From an uncultured Prevotellaceae bacterium (GTDB lineage Bacteria; Bacteroidota; Bacteroidia; Bacteroidales; Bacteroidaceae), in assembly GCA_900318305.1 (NCBI GenBank), contig ONKB01000077.1, positions 1 to 35,776 of the forward strand: a stretch of 35,776 nt of DNA, given 5' to 3'. How positions within the stretch are numbered: the stretch's first letter is position 1; the number at the start of each line of letters is the position of its first letter. Below the pieces are notes generated by a model. The model worked only from the letters and a program-made list of their open reading frames with translations, did not search any database and was not told the origin of the DNA. Of this stretch, positions 8,646 through 16,466 are shown in pieces. A program made the translations under genes and the position numbers.

Positions 8646-8653
8646 TAACTTTG
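8646..8653 (+). promoter_or_regulatory. Promoter -7 box for the ileS operon
   Basis: TAACTTTG fits the TAnnTTTG consensus and lies 39 nt upstream of the ileS ATG. The leader is too short for a T-box, and none is seen. Confidence 0.6.
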
Positions 8654-8692
8654 CACGCTAATTAAAGCACAAAGAAAATATTACGATAACAG

Positions 8693-11600
8693 ATGAATAA
8701 ATTCGCTGAACACAAAGAATTAAATCTTTCAGCTATTAATAAAGCTGTCCTTGAAAAATGGGTCAAAGACGATATGTTCGGTCGTAGTTTGAAATTACGA
8801 GAGGGTGCTCCCACATTTGTCTTCTATGAGGGCCCTCCTTCGGCTAACGGCCACCCAGGAATACATCATGTTCTGGCACGAAGTATAAAAGATACAGTCT
8901 GCCGATATAAGTCAATGAAGGGCTTCCGTGTGCCTCGCAAAGCTGGGTGGGATACCCACGGACTTCCTGTTGAACTGAGTGTTGAGAAGAACCTTGGTAT
9001 TACCAAGGAAGATATTGGTAAGAAAATATCAGTTGACGAATACAATGCTCAGTGCCGTGCAGACGTGATGAAATATACGGCAGAATGGCGTGAGCTGAGT
9101 GAGAAAATGGGTTATTGGGTGGATCTTGACAATCCATATATTACATACGAGAATTCTTATATTGAAAGCTTGTGGTGGCTGTTGAAGCAACTTTACAAGA
9201 AAGGTTTGCTGTATAAAGGTTATACTATTCAACCTTACTCTCCTGCCGCAGGTACAGGGTTGAGTTCCCATGAATTGAACCAGCCAGGATGCTACCGGGA
9301 TGTTAAGGATACTACCGTGACTGCACAGTTTGAGATAGTTAACGCTCCTGCCAGATGGACTGAGTGGGGTAAGGCATATTTCCTTGCATGGACGACAACA
9401 CCTTGGACACTGCCTTCAAATACTGCCCTTTGTATTGGACCGACATTTAACTATGTTGCTGTTAAGACATTCAATCCATACAACGGGGAGAAAATAACTG
9501 TTGTCATGGCGGAAGACCGTTTGAGTGCCTATCTCAAGCCTGAAGGTGCTGAAGCTGATATGGATGTCTTTAACCCTGCTGACAAAGTTGTGCCTTACAG
9601 GATAATTGATAGATGCGTGGGTAAGGATCTGATTGGCATGAAATACAAACAACTCATGCCTTGGGTTAAGCCCTCGGAGAAGTATGATGCCAATGCAGCT
9701 GCCTTTGTCAAGGACTATGCGGCTTCTCATCCAGATAAAGTTTTCTCTGTTGGTAACGATAAGTTCGTTGATCTTGAGGAAGTGGCTTTCCGGGTTATTC
9801 CTGGTGACTATGTTACTACTGACGACGGTACAGGTATCGTGCATATAGCTCCTACGTTCGGAGCTGATGATGCCAAGGTGGCTAAGGCAGCGGGCATTCC
9901 TTCGCTTTTTCTCATTAATAAGGGAGCAGAGACCCGTCCTATGGTCGATTTGCAAGGAAAGTATTATCTCATTGAGGAACTTGCAGATGCCTTTGTTGAA
10001 AAATGCGTCAACAAGGATGGATATAGTGTACATGCCGGCAATTATGTAAAAAATGCCTACGACCCACAATATGCGATGCTTGACGAGAAGGAACTCCAGA
10101 AGACTGAGGACCTCAATATTGTTATTTGCATGGAAATGAAACAGCAGGGCATCGCATTCAAGATAGAAAAACATATTCACAACTATCCTCATTGCTGGCG
10201 AACGGACAAGCCCATCCTGTATTATCCCCTGGATAGTTGGTTCATTAGGTCAACTGCCGCCAAGGAGCGTATGATGGAGCTCAACAACACCATATTCTGG
10301 AAACCAGAAAGTACTGGTACTGGCCGTTTTGGCAAATGGCTTGAAAACTTGAATGACTGGAATCTGAGCCGTAGCAGATATTGGGGAACACCATTGCCTA
10401 TATGGCGCAATCGTGATACTCAGGAAGAGATTTGCATCGGTTCTATAGAAGAACTGTCTGCTGAGATTGATAAGGCGGTTGGTGTTGGACTAATGAAGGA
10501 AAACCCATTGACCAAGAAGGGATTTGTTGTTGGTGATTACTCCAAGGAGAACTACAATAAGATAGACCTTCACAGGCCTTATGTGGATGACATTATCCTG
10601 GTAAGCGCAACAGGCAAGCCAATGAGACGAGAAACCGATCTTATTGATGTGTGGTTTGACTCTGGTGCCATGCCTTATGCTCAGTTACATTATCCTTTTG
10701 AGAACAAAGACTGTGTTGACAAAGGTAATTTCTATCCTGCAGATTTCATTGCGGAAGGCGTTGACCAAACGCGAGGATGGTTTTTTACCCTTCATGCCAT
10801 AGCTACAATGGTCTTTGACAGCGTAGCATACAAATCTGTAATCAGTAATGGTTTAGTGCTCGACAAGAATGGAAATAAGATGAGTAAGCGACTGGGCAAT
10901 GCTGTTAATCCTTTTGAAGCTATTGAAAAATACGGCTCCGACCCCTTACGATGGTACATGCTGACCAATTCCTCTCCTTGGGATAACTTGAAGTTTGATG
11001 AAGCCGGTGTTGCTGAAGTGGCAAGGACTTTCTTCAGCAAACTTTACCAGACCTATTCATTTCTGGCAATGTATGCCAATGTGGATGGATTTAATAGTCT
11101 TGAGAAGCAGGTGGCATTGTCGGCAAGACCTGAGATAGACCGATGGATACTCTCGAGGTTGCATACCTTGGTAGCAGAAGTGACGGCGCATTTCGAAGAT
11201 TTGGAATTGACAAGATCAGGCCGATTGATAGAGACTTTTGTTATCGACGATTTGTCAAACTGGTATGTGCGTCTCAACAGAAAACGTTTCTGGGCCGGTG
11301 GAATGACTGAGGATAAACTGAGTGCCTATCAAACTCTATTCACATGTCTTGAGACTGTGAGTCGCCTCATGGCGCCTTTCGCACCATTTTACTCTGATGT
11401 TCTTTATGAAGATTTGATGAGAGTTGCTAACGAAGGTGGTAATTGTAATGTACATCTCGCTGACTACCCTGTGAGCGATGCTTCACTGATAGACAAAGAC
11501 TTGGAATTGCGCATGAGCCTTGCACAGAAGATAACGTCTATGGTGTTGTCCTTGAGAAAGAAGGAACAGGTTATTGTGCGCCAACCTCTGCAGTGTATCA

Positions 11601-12226
11601 TGATTCCTGCTCAAAGTGAACAACAGAAGGCCCATATTGAAAAAATGGCTGACCTGATTAAGAGTGAGGTTAATGTGAAGGAAATCAGGTTTGTGGATTC
11701 TATCCAGTTGGAAAAGACAGTGAAATGTAATTTCCGTGTTTTGGGAAAGAAATTCGGCAAACTGATGGGTTCTATCAACAAGGTTGTCACAAGTTTGACC
11801 CAAGAACAGATATTCGAATTGGAGATAAACGAGAGATTGCCTCTTAATATTGACGGTCAGGAAATTGAGATACTGAAGGAAGACGTGGAAATATTCAGTC
11901 AGGATATACCTGGTTGGAGCGTCGTAAATGATGGTACACTTACTGTGGCCCTCGATCTTGAGATAACAGAGAATCTAAGACAAGAAGGTATTGCACGTGA
12001 GGTTGTGAAACGTATTCAGGCTTATCGCAAGGACAACGATTTCAAAATAACCGACCACATCCATGTCGTGATGGAAGAATGTGCTGAAGTGAAAGCCTCC
12101 GTGGAGAGTTTCAAAGATTACATTTGCTCTCAAGTCCTATGTGACAAATGGGAGTGGGGGACAAGTGGTAATACTGAATTTGTCTTTGATGAATATAAAT
12201 TGAAGGTAACCATACAAAAACTGTAA
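8693..12226 (+). CDS. ileS: Isoleucyl-tRNA synthetase, IleRS2 (eukaryote-like) type
   Basis: A 1177-residue class Ia synthetase that charges tRNA-Ile. The active-site opening is GPPSANGHPGIHH: where most class I enzymes have HIGH, this one has GIHH at residues 56-59, so the first His and the Gly are exchanged. The second signature, KMSKR (729-733), is normal. The CP1 editing domain lies between them (about 200-420), with the TTPWTLPSNTAL motif. The protein is some 230 residues longer than E. coli IleRS, ending in the long C-terminal domains of the IleRS2 class rather than a zinc finger. Published work on IleRS2 ties the GxHH form to hyper-resistance to mupirocin. It is the first gene of an operon with the DksA-like gene, lspA and a DUF4296 gene. 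Confidence 0.97.
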   Translation: MNKFAEHKELNLSAINKAVLEKWVKDDMFGRSLKLREGAPTFVFYEGPPSANGHPGIHHVLARSIKDTVCRYKSMKGFRVPRKAGWDTHGLPVELSVEKNLGITKEDIGKKISVDEYNAQCRADVMKYTAEWRELSEKMGYWVDLDNPYITYENSYIESLWWLLKQLYKKGLLYKGYTIQPYSPAAGTGLSSHELNQPGCYRDVKDTTVTAQFEIVNAPARWTEWGKAYFLAWTTTPWTLPSNTALCIGPTFNYVAVKTFNPYNGEKITVVMAEDRLSAYLKPEGAEADMDVFNPADKVVPYRIIDRCVGKDLIGMKYKQLMPWVKPSEKYDANAAAFVKDYAASHPDKVFSVGNDKFVDLEEVAFRVIPGDYVTTDDGTGIVHIAPTFGADDAKVAKAAGIPSLFLINKGAETRPMVDLQGKYYLIEELADAFVEKCVNKDGYSVHAGNYVKNAYDPQYAMLDEKELQKTEDLNIVICMEMKQQGIAFKIEKHIHNYPHCWRTDKPILYYPLDSWFIRSTAAKERMMELNNTIFWKPESTGTGRFGKWLENLNDWNLSRSRYWGTPLPIWRNRDTQEEICIGSIEELSAEIDKAVGVGLMKENPLTKKGFVVGDYSKENYNKIDLHRPYVDDIILVSATGKPMRRETDLIDVWFDSGAMPYAQLHYPFENKDCVDKGNFYPADFIAEGVDQTRGWFFTLHAIATMVFDSVAYKSVISNGLVLDKNGNKMSKRLGNAVNPFEAIEKYGSDPLRWYMLTNSSPWDNLKFDEAGVAEVARTFFSKLYQTYSFLAMYANVDGFNSLEKQVALSARPEIDRWILSRLHTLVAEVTAHFEDLELTRSGRLIETFVIDDLSNWYVRLNRKRFWAGGMTEDKLSAYQTLFTCLETVSRLMAPFAPFYSDVLYEDLMRVANEGGNCNVHLADYPVSDASLIDKDLELRMSLAQKITSMVLSLRKKEQVIVRQPLQCIMIPAQSEQQKAHIEKMADLIKSEVNVKEIRFVDSIQLEKTVKCNFRVLGKKFGKLMGSINKVVTSLTQEQIFELEINERLPLNIDGQEIEILKEDVEIFSQDIPGWSVVNDGTLTVALDLEITENLRQEGIAREVVKRIQAYRKDNDFKITDHIHVVMEECAEVKASVESFKDYICSQVLCDKWEWGTSGNTEFVFDEYKLKVTIQKL

Positions 12227-12229
12227 GCC

Positions 12230-12610
12230 ATGACAGAGAAAAAACGCTATTCCGATGAAGAACTGTTGGAGTTCAAAGAGTTGATCCTTGAGAAATTGGA
12301 GTTAGCCAAGAAGGATTACGACCAGATGATGAAAGCCTTAATGAATATGGAAGGTAATAGTGCAGATGACACGTCTCATACCTACAAAGTTATGGAAGAT
12401 GGTTATGCTACGCAAAGTAAGGAAGAGTTGTCTTTGCTGGCCTATCGTCAGCAAAAATTCATGAAAGGCCTACAGGCGGCTCTTATGCGTATTGACAATA
12501 AAACCTATGGTATCTGTCGTGTAACTGGTAAACTCATACCAAAGGAGAGACTAAGAGCTGTTCCCCATGCTACTTTGAGCATTGAGGCTAAAGAAAACCG
12601 GAAGAAATAG
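12230..12610 (+). CDS. DksA/TraR-family protein with degenerate zinc finger
   Basis: 126 residues: a helical coiled-coil hairpin (about 8-85) and a C-terminal remnant of the C4 zinc finger (93-120). In DksA the finger has four Cys. Here the aligned positions are Cys96, Thr99, Ser117 and Ala120, so three of four ligands are gone, although the framework (YGIC...GKLIPKERLRAVPHA) is kept. DksA-type proteins bind in the RNA polymerase secondary channel and adjust transcription with ppGpp; the hairpin tip here has an Asp pair (SADDTSH). The gene begins 3 nt after ileS and ends 3 nt before lspA, so it is certainly in the operon. This form seems usual in Bacteroidetes, so loss of zinc is probably old. 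Confidence 0.88.
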   Translation: MTEKKRYSDEELLEFKELILEKLELAKKDYDQMMKALMNMEGNSADDTSHTYKVMEDGYATQSKEELSLLAYRQQKFMKGLQAALMRIDNKTYGICRVTGKLIPKERLRAVPHATLSIEAKENRKK

Positions 12611-12613
12611 ATT

Positions 12614-13273
12614 GTGGAAGGTTACAATTCTGCTTTCCAATATAAAAGGACGTTGGCATTTGTAGCCATATTCCTGGTGTTGGCTGTTGATCAGCTCTTG
12701 AAGATTTATGTCAAGACAAATTTCAGATTAGGCGAGATGAGGCCTATCTGTGGTCTTGATTGGGCGAATCTCTATTTTGTGGAAAACAGCGGTATGGCAT
12801 TCGGCCTGGATATGGTTGGCGGAACAATATTGTTGTGTAGCTTTAGAATCGTAGCCGTTGTCTTCCTGTTATATTTTCTTTTGAGAATATTGAAAGAAAA
12901 ATTCTCTTTTGGTTTTGTCTTATGCGTCTGCCTGATTCTTTCAGGAGCGGCTGGAAACATATTCGACAATCTGCTATATGGTGTGTTTTTCTCCCAAAGT
13001 ACAAACTGGGATGTGGCATATTGCGTTCCTTTTAACGAAGGCTATTCCTCGTTTTTTGTGGGCAAGGTTGTAGATATGTTTTATTTTCCAATTATCAGGA
13101 CACAATTCCCGGATTGGATGCCTGTGTGGGGTGGAGAGCCTTTTGTTTTTTTCAGCCCTATCTTTAATTTCGCTGATGCGGCGATAACAACAGGAGCTTT
13201 ATCCATAATTGTCTTTTACAGGAGGTCTTTGCAACAAGCTTTTGCGCTCTTTGAAAAAAAGGAGAAGGAGTGA
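12614..13273 (+). CDS. lspA: Lipoprotein signal peptidase (signal peptidase II)
   Basis: A 219-residue inner-membrane aspartyl protease that cuts the signal peptide of prolipoproteins just before the lipidated Cys. The two catalytic Asp are in GNIFDNL (Asp118) and FNFADAA (Asp188); VDQ (Asp26) and ENSGMAFG near residue 58 are also kept. It has four hydrophobic spans. Between the catalytic residues there is an inserted loop (about 122-180) that makes it longer than the roughly 165 residues of E. coli LspA; this is common in Bacteroidetes. The start is GTG at 12614, three nt after the preceding stop. It overlaps the next frame by a few bases and serves the many lipoproteins of this window. Confidence 0.95.
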   Translation: MEGYNSAFQYKRTLAFVAIFLVLAVDQLLKIYVKTNFRLGEMRPICGLDWANLYFVENSGMAFGLDMVGGTILLCSFRIVAVVFLLYFLLRILKEKFSFGFVLCVCLILSGAAGNIFDNLLYGVFFSQSTNWDVAYCVPFNEGYSSFFVGKVVDMFYFPIIRTQFPDWMPVWGGEPFVFFSPIFNFADAAITTGALSIIVFYRRSLQQAFALFEKKEKE

Positions 13274-13275
13274 GT

Positions 13276-14178
13276 ATGAAAAGATATGTCGTTTTGCTGT
13301 TTATTATTGCGATGATGGCGTCATGCCATCATAAACAACCCTCAGGCGTGTTGAGTGAGAGCAATATGCAAAAGGTGTTGTATGAATATCATCTGTCTAA
13401 GGCAATGGCATATCAAACAGACAGAGTGGAGTATTATAAACGCTACTATTTCCTTGAAGTGTTGAAGAAGCATAAACTGTCGGAAGAGTCTTTTGAGAAA
13501 TCATTGTTATGGTACTCACAACATACTGATTTGCTGTATAAAATATACGAGAATATAAACAAAAAGTTGAAAAGGGAATCCATGGCTTTGGGCGTGGTGA
13601 CAAGTGACACGCATTATTATTCCTCACTGAGCAACAAAGGTGATACTGCCAATATCTGGAGCGGTCGGTCGTTTTACCTGTTGTCTCCTGTAGGAGTGAA
13701 TAACAGGTTCTCTTTCCGTATTGATGCAGATTCAACCTCCAGACCCAAGGATGTCTATTTGTTGCACATGACTGCTAAGTATGTCTATGCCGAAGGACAG
13801 AGGGATGCTATGGTTAATCTTTCTGTGACTTATGTTGATGACTCCGTACAAAGTGTCCATATTCCAATTCATGGTGATGGGGAATTTAGGTGCGAATTGA
13901 ATACCGTTGACAAGAATATAAAATATGTTCAAGGGATTGTGTTCTTGAAGGGCGCATATTCTGAAAGGCCTAAACTGCTTTTTATAATGCAGCCTGCAAT
14001 GATTCGCTTCCATCATAAAGAGAAGGAGACTGGTCCGAAAACAGATGATGTGTTTTTTGAGATGGACTCTGTCAGTGGTATTAATAAGGATTCTTTGGCT
14101 GCTACACGGGATGTTGAAAGAATACCCAGGTTGCATGCTAAGCCAATACCTTTAAGAAAAAGCCGTAGGATACCTTAG
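13276..14178 (+). CDS. DUF4296 domain lipoprotein
   Basis: A 300-residue lipoprotein with a short signal peptide and lipobox (MMASC, Cys17). The N-terminal helical block (about 25-100: KVLYEYHLSKAMAY ... SLLWYSQHTDLLYKIYENI) fits DUF4296, a Bacteroidetes envelope domain of unknown function. The rest is a beta-rich domain with a basic tail (PLRKSRRIP). A GTG at 13270 overlaps the lspA stop codon in frame, but the ATG at 13276 gives the better signal peptide (MKRYVVLLFIIAMMASC). Last gene of the ileS operon; its stop codon overlaps the convergent nspC stop by four bases. Confidence 0.85.
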   Translation: MKRYVVLLFIIAMMASCHHKQPSGVLSESNMQKVLYEYHLSKAMAYQTDRVEYYKRYYFLEVLKKHKLSEESFEKSLLWYSQHTDLLYKIYENINKKLKRESMALGVVTSDTHYYSSLSNKGDTANIWSGRSFYLLSPVGVNNRFSFRIDADSTSRPKDVYLLHMTAKYVYAEGQRDAMVNLSVTYVDDSVQSVHIPIHGDGEFRCELNTVDKNIKYVQGIVFLKGAYSERPKLLFIMQPAMIRFHHKEKETGPKTDDVFFEMDSVSGINKDSLAATRDVERIPRLHAKPIPLRKSRRIP

Positions 14179-15335
14179 TCCATGCGCAGTTTGTAATCCT
14201 CGTATGTGTAATTTCTGAGCAATTCGGTACTGTTGTCTAAATACTTTATTGCCAAAGAGGGATGATTTATGCCGTTAAACATATTTGTCTTGACGGTTGT
14301 GTAATGAATCATGTCTTCAAATATGATTTCATCTCCTATTTTTAAAGGTTTCTCAAACATCCAATACCCCATATAATCTCCGCTGAGGCAACTGTTCCCG
14401 CCTAAGCGATATATGTTTTTTGAAGAAATATCTGTGTGAGATGCATCTTCTATGACTTTTGCCCCTCTGACTTCAGGATGATAAGGCATTTCCAGACAGT
14501 CTGGCATGTGACATGTAAAGCTGACATTAAGGATGGCAGTTTTGATATGATGGTTCTCAACGATATCTATTACGCGACTGACAAGATATCCTGTCTGCCA
14601 TAAAAAAGCCGATCCGGGCTCAATGATGAGTTCCAGGTTAGGATGTTTTTGCTTTAAGGCATGAAGAGTGTCGATAAGAAGCTGTATGTTATATCCTTTT
14701 CTCGTGATGAGATGACCTCCTCCCATATTCAGCCATTTTATCTTGCTTAACAGATGCCCGAAACGTTTTTCCACATGTTCTAATGTATGAGCCAATGATA
14801 TAGAATCGTTTTCGCAGAGACAATGGAAATGTAATCCCTCAATGCCTTCGGGTATGTCCTGAAGTTGTGACGAAGGAATACCAAATCGTGATCCTGGTGC
14901 ACAAGGATTATATAATTCAGTTGTAATTTCAGAATATTCGGGGTTGATTCTTAGTCCCATGGAGATGGGGTTGTGAGATTTTCTGTTCCACTCCTCAACC
15001 AGGGCTTTGAAATGGTGGTATTGAGAGAGAGAATTGAAAGTGATGTGGTCACTGTATAGCATTAATTCCTCAAACGTGTCGTCTTCGTATGCCGGAGAAT
15101 AAGTGTAGGTCTTTGTGCCGAATTCCTCAACGGACAAGTGAGCCTCAAAAAGGGAACTTGCTGTTGTGTGGGAGACATATTCCCGAATAATGGGAAAAAT
15201 TCTCCAATTGGCGAATGCCTTTAGCGCTAAGATAATCTTAATATCAGCGGTTTGGCTAACCTGTCGCAGCAACGTGAGATTTTCTCTGAGTTTTTTCTCC
15301 TCTATAATGTAGCAAGGGTTGTAAGTCTCTGGCAT
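14175..15335 (-). CDS. nspC: Carboxynorspermidine/carboxyspermidine decarboxylase
   Basis: A 386-residue PLP-dependent fold-III (alanine racemase-like) decarboxylase. The PLP lysine is Lys39 in ILALKAFANW. The phosphate-binding and glycine motifs follow in MGGGHL and IEPGSAF, and the catalytic Cys/Asp pair is in GNSCLSGD (Cys316, Asp320). The enzyme makes norspermidine or spermidine from its carboxy form, the last step of the alternative spermidine pathway used in Bacteroidetes. The partner dehydrogenase is not in the window. It converges with the DUF4296 gene (stop codons overlap by 4 bases) and is divergent from the radical SAM gene. Confidence 0.93.
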   Translation of the reverse strand: MPETYNPCYIIEEKKLRENLTLLRQVSQTADIKIILALKAFANWRIFPIIREYVSHTTASSLFEAHLSVEEFGTKTYTYSPAYEDDTFEELMLYSDHITFNSLSQYHHFKALVEEWNRKSHNPISMGLRINPEYSEITTELYNPCAPGSRFGIPSSQLQDIPEGIEGLHFHCLCENDSISLAHTLEHVEKRFGHLLSKIKWLNMGGGHLITRKGYNIQLLIDTLHALKQKHPNLELIIEPGSAFLWQTGYLVSRVIDIVENHHIKTAILNVSFTCHMPDCLEMPYHPEVRGAKVIEDASHTDISSKNIYRLGGNSCLSGDYMGYWMFEKPLKIGDEIIFEDMIHYTTVKTNMFNGINHPSLAIKYLDNSTELLRNYTYEDYKLRMD

Positions 15336-15360
15336 ATAGTGTGAATTGTTTTCAATAATG

Positions 15361-15368
15361 CAAAGTTA
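15361..15368 (-). promoter_or_regulatory. Promoter -7 box for nspC
   Basis: TAACTTTG on the minus strand, 25 nt before the nspC ATG. It lies 42 nt from the opposed box of the radical SAM gene, so the two promoters share upstream DNA. Confidence 0.6.
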
Positions 15369-15410
15369 CTTATTTTGTTTCTCTAAACTTTCTGTTGAAG
15401 GATAATTTGT

Positions 15411-15418
15411 TAATTTTG
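15411..15418 (+). promoter_or_regulatory. Promoter -7 box for the radical SAM gene (near-leaderless)
   Basis: TAATTTTG ends 5 nt before the ATG at 15424. With the usual distance from this box to the start site, transcription would begin at or within a few bases of the start codon. Confidence 0.55.
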
Positions 15419-15423
15419 TAATA

Positions 15424-16320
15424 ATGTTCTATAAAACTTTTTCCGATTTTATCCATCAATATTTCCCTGATCAGAAAATACAGAAAATAATGGTCGATGC
15501 CCGTTTTACATGTCCTAACAGGGACGGTAAAGTAGGCTGGGGTGGTTGTACCTATTGCAGAAACGATGCTTTTTCTCCGCCATACTGCTCACTGGATATA
15601 TCCGTTACAGAGCAGATTCTTCGCGGGAAAATGTTTTTTAAGGATAAATACACCCAGGCGAAATTTTTAGTCTATTTCCAAACTTATTCTAATACATATG
15701 CATCTTTGCCAGTCTTGCAATCTTTGTTTGAAGAAGCGTTGGCGGTAAAAGATGTTGTTGGCTTGGTTATTGGAACACGTCCAGATTGTGTAGATGAGAG
15801 TATCTTGGATTACCTGCAGTTCTTGTCAGAGAGGCATTTCATCCTTGTAGAATATGGGGTTGAGAGTTGTCATGACTCAACGCTTTGCAGAATAAATCGT
15901 GGACACGATTACCAATGTGCAGTAAACGCCGTCACAGAAACGGCAAAAAGGGGTATATTTGTTGGTGTGCACATGATTCTGGGACTTCCGGGGGAGTGTG
16001 AGGAGGATATTCTGCGTCAACCTATTGAATTATCAAAGTTGCCAGTCTCTTTGGTGAAATTGCATCAAATTCAGGTTCTCAAAGACACCCCTATGGAAAC
16101 AGAATGGATAAAGTCGCCGGGAGATTTCCATTATATGGACTATAATGCCTATGTGGATTTGTTGGCAAAATATATTCTGATGCTACCTGAAGATGTTTTC
16201 GTTGAAAGATTTGCCTCTCAAGTTCCCTTGAATTTACTGGTAGCACCACGATGGGGCGTAAAAGCCTTAAAATTGCAATCTGATGTTGATAAAATGATCT
16301 CAACTCTTATTTATAAATAA
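15424..16320 (+). CDS. TIGR01212 / YhcC-type radical SAM protein
   Basis: A 298-residue radical SAM enzyme. The iron-sulfur cysteines are Cys30, Cys42 and Cys45 in the family's unusual C-x11-C-x2-C spacing (TCPNRDGKVGWGGCTYC) rather than CxxxCxxC. The following FQTYSNTYA, IGTRPDC, EYGVES and HMILGLPGE segments are all typical of YhcC. The reaction of this family is not established; homologues are often mentioned with tRNA or cofactor modification. Length is normal. It is monocistronic and divergent from nspC. Confidence 0.92.
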   Translation: MFYKTFSDFIHQYFPDQKIQKIMVDARFTCPNRDGKVGWGGCTYCRNDAFSPPYCSLDISVTEQILRGKMFFKDKYTQAKFLVYFQTYSNTYASLPVLQSLFEEALAVKDVVGLVIGTRPDCVDESILDYLQFLSERHFILVEYGVESCHDSTLCRINRGHDYQCAVNAVTETAKRGIFVGVHMILGLPGECEEDILRQPIELSKLPVSLVKLHQIQVLKDTPMETEWIKSPGDFHYMDYNAYVDLLAKYILMLPEDVFVERFASQVPLNLLVAPRWGVKALKLQSDVDKMISTLIYK

Positions 16321-16383
16321 TAATATTTTTATTATTCTGTAAAAAAATGCCTTGGAAGTGACGCTGTATTGTGAAAAATTATT

Positions 16384-16391
16384 TATTTTTG
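16384..16391 (+). promoter_or_regulatory. Promoter -7 box for the coiled-coil lipoprotein cluster
   Basis: TATTTTTG fits TAnnTTTG; the leader would be about 70 nt, ending at the ATG at 16467. Confidence 0.5.
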
Positions 16392-16466
16392 CATGAATAA
16401 TAGCGTTAAGAGGTAATTTCGCTTGAGACAGAAAATATTATTAATCTTTTATAAATATAATTTACA

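Noticed and set aside
9416-10192. 258-codon minus-strand frame inside ileS
   Set aside because: Lies fully antisense to well-conserved IleRS sequence, with no promoter box and no recognisable protein features.
16321-16350. AT-only inverted repeat after the radical SAM gene as terminator
   Set aside because: The stem contains only A:T pairs and would be too weak; no proper T-run follows.
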